Assembly: GCA_023436805.1 (NCBI GenBank)
Contig: JAEZHT010000048.1
Location: 1-37,062, forward strand
DNA from: Bacillota bacterium
Lineage (GTDB): Bacteria > Bacillota_I > Bacilli_A > Acholeplasmatales > UBA5453
Length of the DNA: 37,062 bases
Direction: 5' to 3'
Shown: one piece after another, positions 16,248 to 25,610 of the stretch
Layout of the letters: every line of letters begins with the position of its first letter
How positions within the stretch are numbered: position 1 is the stretch's first letter
Program-made: the position numbers and the translations under genes
The notes under the pieces: model-generated
The model's input: the letters and a program-made list of their open reading frames with translations, nothing else
What the model was told of the DNA's origin: nothing
Databases searched by the model: none

Positions 16248-17669
16248 TTAACAGAACTCCTTTTGATAGCCTTCAACTCTAATTTCTTCTTCAGGTGTCC
16301 AAGGGATATTTAACGCCATTTTCTCATTCAAGGCTTTGATGTCTTTAGAAATCGCAGGGGTGAGTTTGAATGTTCTTGATACCATAAAAGCAAGTAACAT
16401 GAGGATCCCTAACCCTAAGATAAAGATGAAACGAATGCCTAAAATCGCTGAATCTGGTTGGATGGGTTCTGGTAATAATTCAGTCGGGGTGATGAACCCG
16501 GTGAGTTCCAATACCCAACCAATGACAAATACCGCGATTGCAGCACTACCGGTGCGAATGAACGTCATGACACCACTACAAACCCCAGTATTTCTTTCCT
16601 TAAGTTTTAGTTCAACCAAATCCACCACATCTGGGAATAAAATCCAGCTCATCAATTGTGCCCCACTGAAGCCTAAGGCCGCTAAACCAACCAAAACATA
16701 TAATATGATCGGTGCGCCACCCGCAGGGAAGAAAGCAATCCCTAAACTCATCAAAATGGTAAGTGGTAAACCATAATAATAAATTTTGGTTTTGGATACC
16801 GATGACACCAGTTTATATAACAATGGGAACATGAGTAGTTGCATCCCCAAGAAAGTCCCTAGGAAGATGGTAGAAGAAATGTTGACCACATATAATCCAT
16901 AATAAATGACCACCGCAGACGCCATGTCTAAGGCTAAAGCTTGACAAATGTATAAAACGACCAATTTACGGAAACCCTTAACGGATAGTGGTTCGAAGAA
17001 TGCTTTTACACTAAACCGTTCCACCGCTTCATATGGGGTACGTTCTTTGGTGTATAAACCAATCAAAATGAGTGGTAAGGTAAAAATAACACCAAAGACA
17101 AACACCAATATGAAGTAAAATCCCATGATGGATAAGTTACCAGCGGTATAGGATTCAAACAACATCGTAGGCACGAGTGTACAAATCGCTGTGGATGTCA
17201 TAGAAAAAATCAAACGGGTGAGGTTGACTTTATTCCGTTCATTGAAATCGTTGGTGATTTCTGTTGATAACGCTGAATAAGGCACAGCGATGATGGTGTT
17301 GATGGTGTAGTAGAACAAGTAAGTGACGAGCATATACACGACTTTAAGTGCAGTATTACCTAACCCATGAGGTAACCATAACAACGCTAAAGCAGGGATC
17401 AACAAAATACCCCCAACCAAGATGAACGGACGACGTCGACCCAATTTAGTTTTGGTTCTATCGGTAATCATCCCCATCAACGGGTCATTGATGGCGTCCC
17501 ACGCTTTAGAGATTAAAATCATCGTCCCTGCGATGCCAGGGCTGATGCCGATGACGTTGGTGATGAATACTAAATAGAGGACACCGATGATGGTTTGTCC
17601 ACCCCCACCGTATAAATCGCCTAAAGCGAAAATGAAGCGTTCTTTTGGTTTGATTTCATTAACTTGCAT
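16248..17669 (-). CDS. GPH-family sugar:cation symporter (MelB-like, uronide type)
   Basis: A 473-residue transporter with about twelve hydrophobic segments, of the glycoside-pentoside-hexuronide:cation symporter family. It shows the diagnostic WDAINDPLMGMITDRTKTKLGRRRPF loop (cation-site Asp residues and the basic loop between helices 2 and 3), and the half-way helix boundary near residue 230. Next to GH105 and pectate lyases it probably brings in unsaturated di- or tri-galacturonides with Na+ or H+; specificity is inferred from context only. ATG is preceded by GGAGG at good spacing. First gene of a three-gene minus-strand operon with one base (16247) or small overlaps between genes. Confidence 0.88.
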   Translation of the reverse strand: MQVNEIKPKERFIFALGDLYGGGGQTIIGVLYLVFITNVIGISPGIAGTMILISKAWDAINDPLMGMITDRTKTKLGRRRPFILVGGILLIPALALLWLPHGLGNTALKVVYMLVTYLFYYTINTIIAVPYSALSTEITNDFNERNKVNLTRLIFSMTSTAICTLVPTMLFESYTAGNLSIMGFYFILVFVFGVIFTLPLILIGLYTKERTPYEAVERFSVKAFFEPLSVKGFRKLVVLYICQALALDMASAVVIYYGLYVVNISSTIFLGTFLGMQLLMFPLLYKLVSSVSKTKIYYYGLPLTILMSLGIAFFPAGGAPIILYVLVGLAALGFSGAQLMSWILFPDVVDLVELKLKERNTGVCSGVMTFIRTGSAAIAVFVIGWVLELTGFITPTELLPEPIQPDSAILGIRFIFILGLGILMLLAFMVSRTFKLTPAISKDIKALNEKMALNIPWTPEEEIRVEGYQKEFC

Positions 17670-17765
17670 AGTAACCTCCAGCGGTCTTTAAGATTATCAT
17701 AACACAACTAATTGTACTTAAAACCAACTATTTTGAGGTTAAAACTAATAATTCATCCAAAATAT

Positions 17766-17779
17766 AGAAAACGTTCACA
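17766..17779. promoter_or_regulatory. cre/LacI-like operator in the divergent region
   Basis: AGAAAACGTTCACA resembles catabolite-responsive elements (TGWAARCGYTWWCA) around the AACGTT core. It lies about 97 bases upstream of the symporter start and may serve the minus-strand operon, for which I see no convincing promoter. Confidence 0.4.
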
Positions 17780-17828
17780 TTTCACAAAAAATATCAAAAC
17801 TCACGCAAACGATGTGTCTGCGCACGTA

Positions 17829-17842
17829 TGTAAGCGTTGACA
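17829..17842. promoter_or_regulatory. cre-like operator overlapping the -35 of the pectinolysis operon
   Basis: TGTAAGCGTTGACA matches the CcpA cre consensus at nearly every position, and its last six bases are the -35 element of the promoter. Binding of CcpA or another LacI-family protein would exclude RNA polymerase. Confidence 0.65.
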
Positions 17843-17866
17843 CAATGGAAATTAATATGATATAAT
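17837..17866 (+). promoter_or_regulatory. Promoter of the PL1-to-giant-lipoprotein operon
   Basis: TTGACA (17837-17842), 18-bp spacer, TATAAT (17861-17866), the latter preceded by TGA (extended -10). Transcription should start near 17873; the leader has a small GTCTA/TAGAC hairpin (17885-17900) just before AGGAG. No internal terminator is visible before 31605, so the operon is about 13.7 kb. Confidence 0.8.
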
Positions 17867-17912
17867 GAAAATGAAATAAACAGTGTCTAATATAATAGAC
17901 GCAGGAGAAAAC

Positions 17913-19358
17913 ATGAAAAAACTTTGGATGATGCTCGTATTTGGTTTGTTCTTCACGTTGGCAGCGTGTACGAATGAACGCATACCTACAACCGATCCAA
18001 TCACACCTTTGCCAAATGACGAGTTGCCAGTAGACTACTCAAGGTTTTTTAACCCATTTGGCTTTTCTTCGCTTATCATCACAGACAGACACATCTATAA
18101 AGATAACATAACGATGGTTCAAAATGAGGTTGAATTCTTGGATGCTTTGTTAGATCCAACCACCAAAGTCATTCAAATTGAAACGGATTTATCTTTGGGT
18201 TCTAAAGAAGTCAGTGCTAAATTGAGTGAAGCAGGCAAATCGTTATCCACGTATAACAATGTGTACCGTGCACACAGCAGACAACCACTCACCCACCCAA
18301 TTTTATTAGAAACTGGGGTAGGTCATGTAAGACTCAATGACCGAAGTGACCTGATGATTTATTCGAACACAGGTGTTAAAATCAAACACGCTGCATTCCA
18401 AATTGAAAGGTCTACCAACATCGTGATCAGAAACTTACATATGTCTGAACTTTGGGAGTGGGATGAATACTCTGAAGGACAGTATAAACGGAATGATTGG
18501 GATTACTTCAGTTTAAAAGATGTGAACGGCATTTGGTTTGACCACCTCACATTTGATCAAGTCTATGATGGCATCATCGATTTAAGAGAACACAGTCAAA
18601 ACGTGACACTATCTTGGTCCAAATTGAACTTTAATCCTAATGCTTTCATCGATGGTCAAATCGATTATTTGGAAGCCAACCGTGCTAACCACCCTTATTT
18701 TGACAGTCTTAGAACCGAAGGCATTTCAGTAGAAGACTTGAAACTGTTCGCGAGTTTTCAAAAGAAGGGCTTTAACTTAGGTAACACCACCGATGGTGAA
18801 GGTTTTGAAGACATCACGATGACTTTTCATCATTTAGAAGTATTCAATTTGATGGATCGCATGCCGAGATTGAGAAAAGGTGACGTCCATCTGTATCACA
18901 TGATTTTAGACAACACCTTGCTTTATCAAACCAGAATTAGACTCAACAGCCCTAACTTATCCTTTGTCAATCAAGGGTTGGTGTCCACGGAAGGTGGGTC
19001 GATTTTACTGGAACATTCGAGTTATAAATACGTTACCACCCCGATTAAAAACCACCAAGACAGTGACCCCGATGTCAAATACACCGGGTCATACCAAGTC
19101 ATCAATAGTGAACTGGTTCAGGTGAATCGTACATACTTTGGTTCATCGTCTGATAGAAATTCGCTTTGGTTACATACTGGCGCGAACGCAGCCTTACCAT
19201 ATCAAATGCGCAACCATGAGGTCATCCCCTATGGCTATGCATTAGAAGATGTTTATTATTTAGCTGAAACTTTTACAACATTTAAAACTGGAGCGACCGC
19301 CATCGAAGACTTCGATTGGCTATGGATCGATCCCACACTTTCAAATATAGGAGACTAA
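17913..19358 (+). CDS. PL1-family pectate lyase, lipoprotein
   Basis: A 481-residue right-handed beta-helix lyase tethered to the membrane (lipobox LAAC, Cys19). PL1 features in order: NIVIRNLHM strand, GIWFDHLTFDQVYDGIIDLREHSQNVTLSW (Ca-binding Asp pair with D-x3-D spacing, and the vWIDH-like block), TMTFHH, and RMPRLRKGDVHLYHM holding the RxPxxR motif (Arg316...Arg321) whose first Arg is the catalytic base in PelC. Expected activity is Ca-dependent beta-elimination of polygalacturonate to 4,5-unsaturated oligomers outside the cell. ATG 17913 fits the AGGAG site and the signal peptide; longer reading upstream has no such site. First gene of the operon. Confidence 0.85.
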   Translation: MKKLWMMLVFGLFFTLAACTNERIPTTDPITPLPNDELPVDYSRFFNPFGFSSLIITDRHIYKDNITMVQNEVEFLDALLDPTTKVIQIETDLSLGSKEVSAKLSEAGKSLSTYNNVYRAHSRQPLTHPILLETGVGHVRLNDRSDLMIYSNTGVKIKHAAFQIERSTNIVIRNLHMSELWEWDEYSEGQYKRNDWDYFSLKDVNGIWFDHLTFDQVYDGIIDLREHSQNVTLSWSKLNFNPNAFIDGQIDYLEANRANHPYFDSLRTEGISVEDLKLFASFQKKGFNLGNTTDGEGFEDITMTFHHLEVFNLMDRMPRLRKGDVHLYHMILDNTLLYQTRIRLNSPNLSFVNQGLVSTEGGSILLEHSSYKYVTTPIKNHQDSDPDVKYTGSYQVINSELVQVNRTYFGSSSDRNSLWLHTGANAALPYQMRNHEVIPYGYALEDVYYLAETFTTFKTGATAIEDFDWLWIDPTLSNIGD

Positions 19359-19363
19359 TACAC

Positions 19364-20695
19364 ATGAAAAAAATCTACACCCTGGCTTTAGTGATGGTTG
19401 TTTCGATACTCTTAGCAGCCTGTGGCCAAAAAGCCGATGACAATGAAATTTCATTTGCGTGGTGGGGCACCTCAGACCGTAATATCGCCACCTATCAAGC
19501 GATAGAACTGTTTGAAGCGAAATACCCACAATACAAAGTGAAAGGCGAACAATCTACTTGGAATGGGTACCAACAAGCGTTAAACAATAAACTCAACCGT
19601 GGTACCGAAGCGGATGTCTTTCAAGTCAACTACAACTGGATTTATTCGATGTATGGGAAAGACTATTTCATGGATTTAAATGAATTGGGTCTAGACTTCT
19701 CGAAATACCCAGCCGATGAACATACACCACTCACTGTGGATGGTAAAGTCTTGGGTCTATCGGTGTCTGAAACAGGCTATATTTTCTATTTAAATCAAAA
19801 ACTCTATGAGGATGCGAATGTATCCTTTGATGGGGGTAGCAGAGTACTACCTCAAACTTGGGAAGAACTGATGACTGCTGGTGAACTCATCAACGCTAAA
19901 GACGCGTCTAAATACGCGATTGGTCGTTTGGATGCCCAACAAGTAGCCATCTTGATGTTTTCATACCTCGCCCAAGTCCATGGGAAGAATGTCATCAACG
20001 ATCAAAATCAACTCAATTTCACCCAAGCACAATTGGTCGAAGGGTTCAACTTCATTACCGATTTAAGAAGTACTGGCGTACTCATTCCATCGAACGCCAT
20101 CGATACCCATTTGGATGGACCAACCAATCCGAATTGGACCTCTCAAAAATATGGCGGTGTCTTACAATGGAATACCGCGATTTCTGAATATCAAAATACA
20201 CTACCTGCATCTGCGAACTTAGTGATGGCAGGCATGTTCCAACAACAATCAGGTCAAAACGTTGGGATGTACAAAAAAGTATCCATGGCATACGCGGTTT
20301 CCAAACGTGTAGAATCTAGCCCTGCGAAACAAGAAGCTGTGAAGACATTCATCGAATTCATGACCACAGACCCAGAAGCGGTCGCCATCTTAGGGGTTGA
20401 CCGTGGGGTATCCTCAAATTCAACAACACAGCATTTATTAAAAGCAGTGGTGGGTAAAGATTATGAAAACTCCCTTGAGTGGCAAGGCCATACGGTGGTT
20501 CAAGCGATGTATAATCATCAACTTACACAAAACATGGCACTTTATATTCACCCATATTACGAACACAACACCTTTAGAGCCATCTATGAAGGCCCAATCG
20601 AATCGTTCTTACTCAATAACATCAACGCGAATGAAGCGGCATCCCGTATCATTCAACGTTTCAATACCGAATTAGCACGGATCATGGCGGACTAG
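19364..20695 (+). CDS. CUT1-type ABC sugar-binding lipoprotein
   Basis: A 443-residue family-1 extracellular solute-binding protein. Lipobox LLAAC (Cys20), then ISFAWWGTSDRNIATYQAIELFEAKYP, typical of the N-lobe, and EADVFQVNYNWIY, VLGLSVSETGYIFYLNQ and LPQTWEELMTAGE as usual for oligosaccharide binders. ATG 19364 is supported by AGGAG at 19350 and by the signal peptide; the in-frame start 48 bases upstream would bury the signal. Five bases after the PL1 gene, followed by two permeases. Likely ligand: lyase-generated oligogalacturonides. Confidence 0.9.
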   Translation: MKKIYTLALVMVVSILLAACGQKADDNEISFAWWGTSDRNIATYQAIELFEAKYPQYKVKGEQSTWNGYQQALNNKLNRGTEADVFQVNYNWIYSMYGKDYFMDLNELGLDFSKYPADEHTPLTVDGKVLGLSVSETGYIFYLNQKLYEDANVSFDGGSRVLPQTWEELMTAGELINAKDASKYAIGRLDAQQVAILMFSYLAQVHGKNVINDQNQLNFTQAQLVEGFNFITDLRSTGVLIPSNAIDTHLDGPTNPNWTSQKYGGVLQWNTAISEYQNTLPASANLVMAGMFQQQSGQNVGMYKKVSMAYAVSKRVESSPAKQEAVKTFIEFMTTDPEAVAILGVDRGVSSNSTTQHLLKAVVGKDYENSLEWQGHTVVQAMYNHQLTQNMALYIHPYYEHNTFRAIYEGPIESFLLNNINANEAASRIIQRFNTELARIMAD

Positions 20696-20697
20696 GT

Positions 20698-21579
20698 ATG
20701 GTTGGAGAAAAGAAATGGGTACCCTACGCACTCTTAGTGCCGTGGTTAATTGGTTTCATTTTATTTAAACTTTACCCATTCATCAGTTCATTCGTCATGA
20801 GTCTGTATGAAAAACGGGGTCGAGTATCGACTTTTGTTGGACTTAAAAACTTCAAATTGATTTTCGATTCCTCAAGTTATTTGGGTTCTGAATTCATGAA
20901 TGCACTCAAAGTCACGTTCATGTACGTATTCATTACGGTACCCCTGATTTTGATTGTTTCATTACTCGTCGCTTATATTTTGGCATTAAAAATGAAAGGT
21001 ATTGGCTTCTTCAGAACCGCCTTTTATATGCCAACGGTGCTCGGGGCGAACGTTGCGATCATCATCTTATGGCGTTATATTTTCGAATACAACGGCTTAA
21101 TCAACGCAGGTTTAAAATTGATTGGGTTACAACCGATCAGTTTCTTAGGCACCGCCGCTGGGGCGATGGCCTCGATTGTCTTACTGAGGGTTTGGCAATT
21201 TGGGTCGACGATGTTGATATTTTTGAATGCTTTGAAAAATGTCCCAGAAACTTTATACGAAGCAGCTACCATCGATGGGGCTGGCATAGTAAGACAATTC
21301 TTCAGTGTGACCATACCAATGATTACCCCAATCATTTTATTCAACGGGGTTATGAGGTTGGTAGAAACGTTCCAAGTCTTCAATGGGCCAATGCTCATCA
21401 CCAACGGGGGACCTGAAAATTCCACCAATGTATTAAATAAACTCATTTATGACATCGCGTTTAAAGGCGGCGATTTAAACGTCGGTAGTGCGATGTCTTG
21501 GATATTATTCGTGATCATTATGGTATTTACAGTGATGATTTTCAGATCTAGTAAATACTGGGTTCACTATCAGGATTAG
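20698..21579 (+). CDS. ABC sugar transporter permease, MalF/UgpA type
   Basis: A 293-residue permease with six hydrophobic segments. The EAA loop (ETLYEAATIDGAGIVRQFFSVTIPMITP), which docks the ATPase, lies near residue 190. CUT1 features include VPWLIGFILFKLYPFISSFVMS at the N-terminus and VFNGPMLITNGGP near the end. Two bases separate it from the binding-protein stop, and the ribosome binding site is weak, so it is probably translationally coupled. No ATPase of the MsmX/UgpC type is encoded in the operon. Confidence 0.9.
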   Translation: MVGEKKWVPYALLVPWLIGFILFKLYPFISSFVMSLYEKRGRVSTFVGLKNFKLIFDSSSYLGSEFMNALKVTFMYVFITVPLILIVSLLVAYILALKMKGIGFFRTAFYMPTVLGANVAIIILWRYIFEYNGLINAGLKLIGLQPISFLGTAAGAMASIVLLRVWQFGSTMLIFLNALKNVPETLYEAATIDGAGIVRQFFSVTIPMITPIILFNGVMRLVETFQVFNGPMLITNGGPENSTNVLNKLIYDIAFKGGDLNVGSAMSWILFVIIMVFTVMIFRSSKYWVHYQD

Positions 21580-21591
21580 GGGTGAACATTG

Positions 21592-22476
21592 ATGAATAAA
21601 ACCATTCAAAAAAGAATCATTTCAGTCATTAAGTATGGCATCATCTTAGGATTCGCTTTCGTGATGTTATACCCACTCTTATGGATCATTGGTGCCTCAT
21701 TCAATGAAGGCGCGAATGAATCGTTCTTCTTTTGGCCAAAAGCGTTCACTTTAGTTGGTTGGCAAGAAGCCTTAACCGCCCCGGGTTGGGGCAGTGCTCA
21801 AGGGTATTCGTTGTTACGTGCGGTATGGAATACGATGCAGTATGTCATTCCTCATGTGGTCTTCGGTACAGTATCGACTTTACTTACTGCGTATGTATTA
21901 ACACGCATGCATTTTAAAGGTAAAAAGATTGTATTCGCCCTCGTCATCGGTACTTTATTGATGCCCAATACCATCTTTAGAATCCCGATGTATGCCTTTT
22001 GGACGAGTCCAGGTGTCGCATCCATTTGGGAAAACAATACCTTACCGTTTATGGCATTCTTACCGCTATGGGCAGGTTCCGTATTCGCGGTCAACTCATT
22101 TTCAATTTTCATGTTCATTCAATTTTTTAGAACCATCCCCCGTGATTTAGATGAAGCGGCGTATATGGATGGGGCGAATAAGATGCAAGTCCTCTGGTAC
22201 GTGTTGATGCCGGTATTAAAACCGATTGTCATCACGGTAGCGCTGTTGTTATTCATTGCAGAATTCAACGATTACCAAGGACCACTCATTTACATTACGA
22301 ACGCGGAATTTTTCCCGTTAGCCAAAGTGTTACCACTCTTAGGGTTAGACTCGATCAATACCTACGCCCATGTCTATGCGCGTTCGATTGTGTCGGTATC
22401 GATCCTCATCATCGTATTCTTTGTGGCTCAAAAATACTTTGTTGGTAACAACGCAGATTCAGCCATTAAAGGTTAG
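21592..22476 (+). CDS. ABC sugar transporter permease, MalG/UgpE type
   Basis: A 294-residue permease with six hydrophobic segments and the EAA loop DLDEAAYMDGANKMQVLWYVLMPVLKP near residue 190. The N-terminal FVMLYPLLWIIGASFN is typical of CUT1 MalG-like subunits. ATG 21592 follows AGGGGTGA; a TTG one codon before is possible. Forms the membrane channel with the preceding permease. Confidence 0.9.
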   Translation: MNKTIQKRIISVIKYGIILGFAFVMLYPLLWIIGASFNEGANESFFFWPKAFTLVGWQEALTAPGWGSAQGYSLLRAVWNTMQYVIPHVVFGTVSTLLTAYVLTRMHFKGKKIVFALVIGTLLMPNTIFRIPMYAFWTSPGVASIWENNTLPFMAFLPLWAGSVFAVNSFSIFMFIQFFRTIPRDLDEAAYMDGANKMQVLWYVLMPVLKPIVITVALLLFIAEFNDYQGPLIYITNAEFFPLAKVLPLLGLDSINTYAHVYARSIVSVSILIIVFFVAQKYFVGNNADSAIKG

Positions 22477-22485
22477 GAGGTTCAC

Positions 22486-23349
22486 ATGAAAAAAAGCACT
22501 TTAGGGGTCATCCTCAGCTTAGCGCTTCTATTATCGGCTTGTGCAGGCAATACACCCACACCAGAAGAAGCAAAAGACTATTTATGTAAAGATACCCCAC
22601 TCGCAGAAGGGTGTTATGTCCCATCGGATGATTTGAATTTTATATCACCAATCGCGGATGAATACACCATCAATGAAACATTTGAAACCGATCGAATCAA
22701 CCAAATGCCGCGCAATTGGTTATTGTATCGCAACGAAGAATATAAAGCCGATGGTGTTAAAGCAACCGTCATTGAAAATAACGGTAATCGCTATGTAGAG
22801 CTATTTTCGGATGGTTTAAAAGCACCGATGTACCCACAATCGGCACCGAACCCGACCTTTATTTTCTCTACCAAATTCAATTTGGATTTAGACCGTAAAG
22901 GGGTCGCTTACGCCAGTGTGATGATGCCTTCTGATAAACCAACCGATTCGATTGCTTTTGGGGTATCGACCGGTGCGGTCAATACCATCCAAGCGGTGAT
23001 TGGTTCCGATTTAAAGGTTCAAATCAAAGTAGGTGGGCCATTCTTTTACTACTCAGGTACCGCCGATGGTGGGGACACCTATGCCACTTCAGTCACCATT
23101 CAAAAAGACACCTGGTATACCTTTAAGTTTGAATGGGACGCATCAACCAATGTCGTTTCCGCGCACATCAAGCAAGGCGATGCCTATGTATCCTTATATT
23201 CAGGGGCATTCCACGTGTCTAACCGTGTCAACGCGTTAGTCACTGGTACGATTTTAGTACCAAATGTATTTAGAGTCACGATGCCACGAAACTATACGAA
23301 CAGTTATGCGTATATCGACGATGTCATCGTCGAACGAAAGGTGGTTTAG
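22486..23349 (+). CDS. Lectin-like (concanavalin A-fold-like) lipoprotein
   Basis: A 287-residue lipoprotein: lipobox LLSAC (Cys19), a short Cys-containing stretch (YLCKDTPLAEGCYVP, a likely disulfide), then a beta-rich domain. ETFETDRINQMPRNW, IENNGNRYVELF, FIFSTKFNLD, KDTWYTFKFEWDASTNVVSAHIKQGD and YIDDVIVERK are the strand pattern of LamG/ConA-like jelly rolls seen in polysaccharide-binding proteins. A similar domain sits inside the giant lipoprotein at 25611. No catalytic residues recognised; a substrate-capture role is inferred. GGAGGT precedes ATG. Confidence 0.7.
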   Translation: MKKSTLGVILSLALLLSACAGNTPTPEEAKDYLCKDTPLAEGCYVPSDDLNFISPIADEYTINETFETDRINQMPRNWLLYRNEEYKADGVKATVIENNGNRYVELFSDGLKAPMYPQSAPNPTFIFSTKFNLDLDRKGVAYASVMMPSDKPTDSIAFGVSTGAVNTIQAVIGSDLKVQIKVGGPFFYYSGTADGGDTYATSVTIQKDTWYTFKFEWDASTNVVSAHIKQGDAYVSLYSGAFHVSNRVNALVTGTILVPNVFRVTMPRNYTNSYAYIDDVIVERKVV

Positions 23350-23352
23350 TCG

Positions 23353-25119
23353 ATGAAAAAAGCTTGGATCTTAGTTTTAGTCTTATTATCAAGTTTAATG
23401 ATTTCCAGCAAAGTCTTCGCACAAACCAACAAAATCCCTTATACCGAAGCCGATTATGCCCGCTTACACGCGGTCATTCAATACGTTGAAAACGTCTTAA
23501 AGTATGGTCATGAATACAATGAAGAGACCAAACTATTGCCAGACGCCATCAACACCTTAACCGGTGAACCTGCCAGATGGACCTTTCCAAACCGCGCAGA
23601 AGTGCCTTACGCCAACTTAGCCAACCAACAAAACTTCTTCAGAACCTTGGTGGCTTTAAGTAACGTGACAGGCAGTCCAAAATATAAAAATGAAGCGGTA
23701 GCCATGTTGGATGAATTCATGGATAATTACCAATCACCCAATGGTTTATTTCAATGGGGCGGACATAGAGCCATCAACTTAGATACCCTCGAAGTTCAAA
23801 GTTTCGAAGGTCCGAATGGGCCGCATGAACTTAAAAACATGATGCCTTATTATGAACTCATGATGGAAGTCAATGAAGAAGCGACTTTGAGATTCATGAG
23901 ACAACTGTGGACAGCCCATTTCTATTGGAGTTCAACCGACATGAACCGTCATGGCAGTTACTCTACCGCGTATGACGTCAATGTCTTCGGTCAAACGATT
24001 CCTGAGGATGTCATTCAGTTTGATACCTTTGGTAACCCCATCATTCCAGCCGATTCACCAGGGTTATTGCCATTTGTCAACTCAGCGACTGACTTAGCCT
24101 ATGCCGCATTTACACTATCCAATCATACCGGCGATCCAGTCCCAGCCGATTGGGCCAAATATTTGATGAGACAATACAATCTGGCTTCTAACCCAATCAC
24201 TGGCATGACCGTATATCAGTACAAGTCCACATTAGTCACGAAATCCGCAATCGAATGTGCAGACCCAGCCTATACCAATTCAGGTTGTGGCGATAGAGTT
24301 GCCCGTCAATTCAGAGATTTTGGACCGGTAGCGAGAGAAGCCAATGTCGCTTGGAAAAATACCCAAGCGGTTTATGTGGATAATATTTTAATGTTATTAG
24401 AAGCAGCCGACAAATACGGTGTCACTGAATTTGTCGATTGGGCAAGACAATATATTGAAGGTTATTTAAAGCATGCTTATATCCGTGTTGATGGTAAGAA
24501 CATGATTATACCGATGTTCATTGATGGCACAGTCACTTATGGGTATGTCGTACCTGAAGTGGGTTATTTTGGACCATCTCGTATGAGACTCGACTATGTG
24601 AGCATGCCAACGACTTATTTATTACCGATTTTAAGAACCATCTTACAAACCAAGGAAAGTGCTGACCAAGCTGTGTTATGGTCATACTTTAGAGACATTG
24701 TGTACACCTTCGGTTTGGGCGATATCGGTGACTTGGGTGGCGCGAAGCCAAACCTCAATATCGACACATCTGTCGATGACCCATACGCTTTAATGGCGAT
24801 GGTAGAACTTTATGATTACACCAAGAATGTGGCGTATTTGGAAGTAGCGAGAACGATTGGTAACAACATCGTCACTGAAAAATTCCACAGAGGGTTCTTT
24901 GTTGAATCCGACATCATGTTGTATAGCCGTTTAGACCAACCAGACACCTTGGCATTATTAACACTAGACGCAGTCATCCGTGGGATTTCATTATCCGATA
25001 TGCCGTTTTATCTCGCGGACAGTGGCTATATCCATGGGTACTTGTTATCCAACGATGGTGTTGTCGAAGACAGAAGTTATACACAAAATATGGTCTATAC
25101 CAAGACCATTTACGATTGA
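23353..25119 (+). CDS. PL2-family pectate lyase, secreted
   Basis: A 588-residue enzyme with a Sec signal ending VFA-QTN (no lipobox Cys, unlike its neighbours). It matches the (alpha/alpha)7-barrel PL2 lyases: WGGHR (His138), GPHELKN (Glu159) and MNRHGSY (Arg199-His200). In Yersinia YePL2A the metal ligands are, from memory, His109, Glu130 and His172, and the base Arg171; the spacing here (+21, then +40) is practically the same. PL2 enzymes cleave polygalacturonate with Mn/Ni-type cofactors, mostly releasing unsaturated digalacturonate. Many PL2 enzymes are periplasmic or cytoplasmic; here the signal peptide implies export. Four bases after the previous gene. Confidence 0.82.
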   Translation: MKKAWILVLVLLSSLMISSKVFAQTNKIPYTEADYARLHAVIQYVENVLKYGHEYNEETKLLPDAINTLTGEPARWTFPNRAEVPYANLANQQNFFRTLVALSNVTGSPKYKNEAVAMLDEFMDNYQSPNGLFQWGGHRAINLDTLEVQSFEGPNGPHELKNMMPYYELMMEVNEEATLRFMRQLWTAHFYWSSTDMNRHGSYSTAYDVNVFGQTIPEDVIQFDTFGNPIIPADSPGLLPFVNSATDLAYAAFTLSNHTGDPVPADWAKYLMRQYNLASNPITGMTVYQYKSTLVTKSAIECADPAYTNSGCGDRVARQFRDFGPVAREANVAWKNTQAVYVDNILMLLEAADKYGVTEFVDWARQYIEGYLKHAYIRVDGKNMIIPMFIDGTVTYGYVVPEVGYFGPSRMRLDYVSMPTTYLLPILRTILQTKESADQAVLWSYFRDIVYTFGLGDIGDLGGAKPNLNIDTSVDDPYALMAMVELYDYTKNVAYLEVARTIGNNIVTEKFHRGFFVESDIMLYSRLDQPDTLALLTLDAVIRGISLSDMPFYLADSGYIHGYLLSNDGVVEDRSYTQNMVYTKTIYD

Positions 25120-25132
25120 GAGGTAGCCCAAC

Positions 25133-25594
25133 ATGAAAAAACTATTTTTTACGATGATACTCATGGTGTTTGGGTTAGCTTTAGTCGGATGTCAAGATCA
25201 AAAGCCAACCAATGAAGATGTGGTCATTGATGATACCTACATTTTATTGATGGAAGCTGAAGATTTATCTGGCATGGCATCGAAGACCAAAGTGGTCATC
25301 ACTGCCGATGGCAGTTTGAATTTACCAACCACATATAAAGGTGTGAATATCACCTATACATCACGTTTACCTGAAATCATCAGTAATGAAGGTGTGGTCA
25401 CCAGACCAAACACCTGTTGGATTGAATCAAGAGATCAACAAGGCATCCCAAGACAAGATTTGGTTGGTTTGAATGATAACTGGCCGGTGGTTCTGGATGT
25501 CACACTCACATTGAATGGTCAAACCAGAACAGCGAAATTGTTGTTCGTTGTGGCCCCAAGAGAAGGTTTCACCTGCAACAATTACAAAGGATAA
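25133..25594 (+). CDS. Small lipoprotein with an atrophied Ig-like (aBig_2-type) domain
   Basis: A 153-residue lipoprotein (lipobox LVGC, Cys20). The mature part resembles bacterial Ig-like aBig_2 domains: SLNLPTTYKGVNITYTSRLPEIISNEGVVTRP, and VVLDVTLTLNGQTRTAKLLFVV at the end. A Cys in NTCWIE and one near the C-terminus (FTCNN) could form a disulfide. It ends 16 bases before the giant lipoprotein, which contains the same type of domain near its N-terminus, so the two may share origin or assemble. AGAGGT precedes ATG. Confidence 0.65.
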   Translation: MKKLFFTMILMVFGLALVGCQDQKPTNEDVVIDDTYILLMEAEDLSGMASKTKVVITADGSLNLPTTYKGVNITYTSRLPEIISNEGVVTRPNTCWIESRDQQGIPRQDLVGLNDNWPVVLDVTLTLNGQTRTAKLLFVVAPREGFTCNNYKG

Positions 25595-25610
25595 TTTAAA
25601 GGGAGGAAAT

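Noticed and set aside
17680..17760. AACTAAT-like direct repeats as an AraC-type operator
   Set aside because: Copies are imperfect and A/T-rich, spacing is irregular, and no AraC-type regulator is present; could be chance.
25515..25610. Longer N-terminus for the giant lipoprotein
   Set aside because: It would overlap the preceding gene and bury the lipoprotein signal; GGGAGGA before ATG 25611 decides the start.
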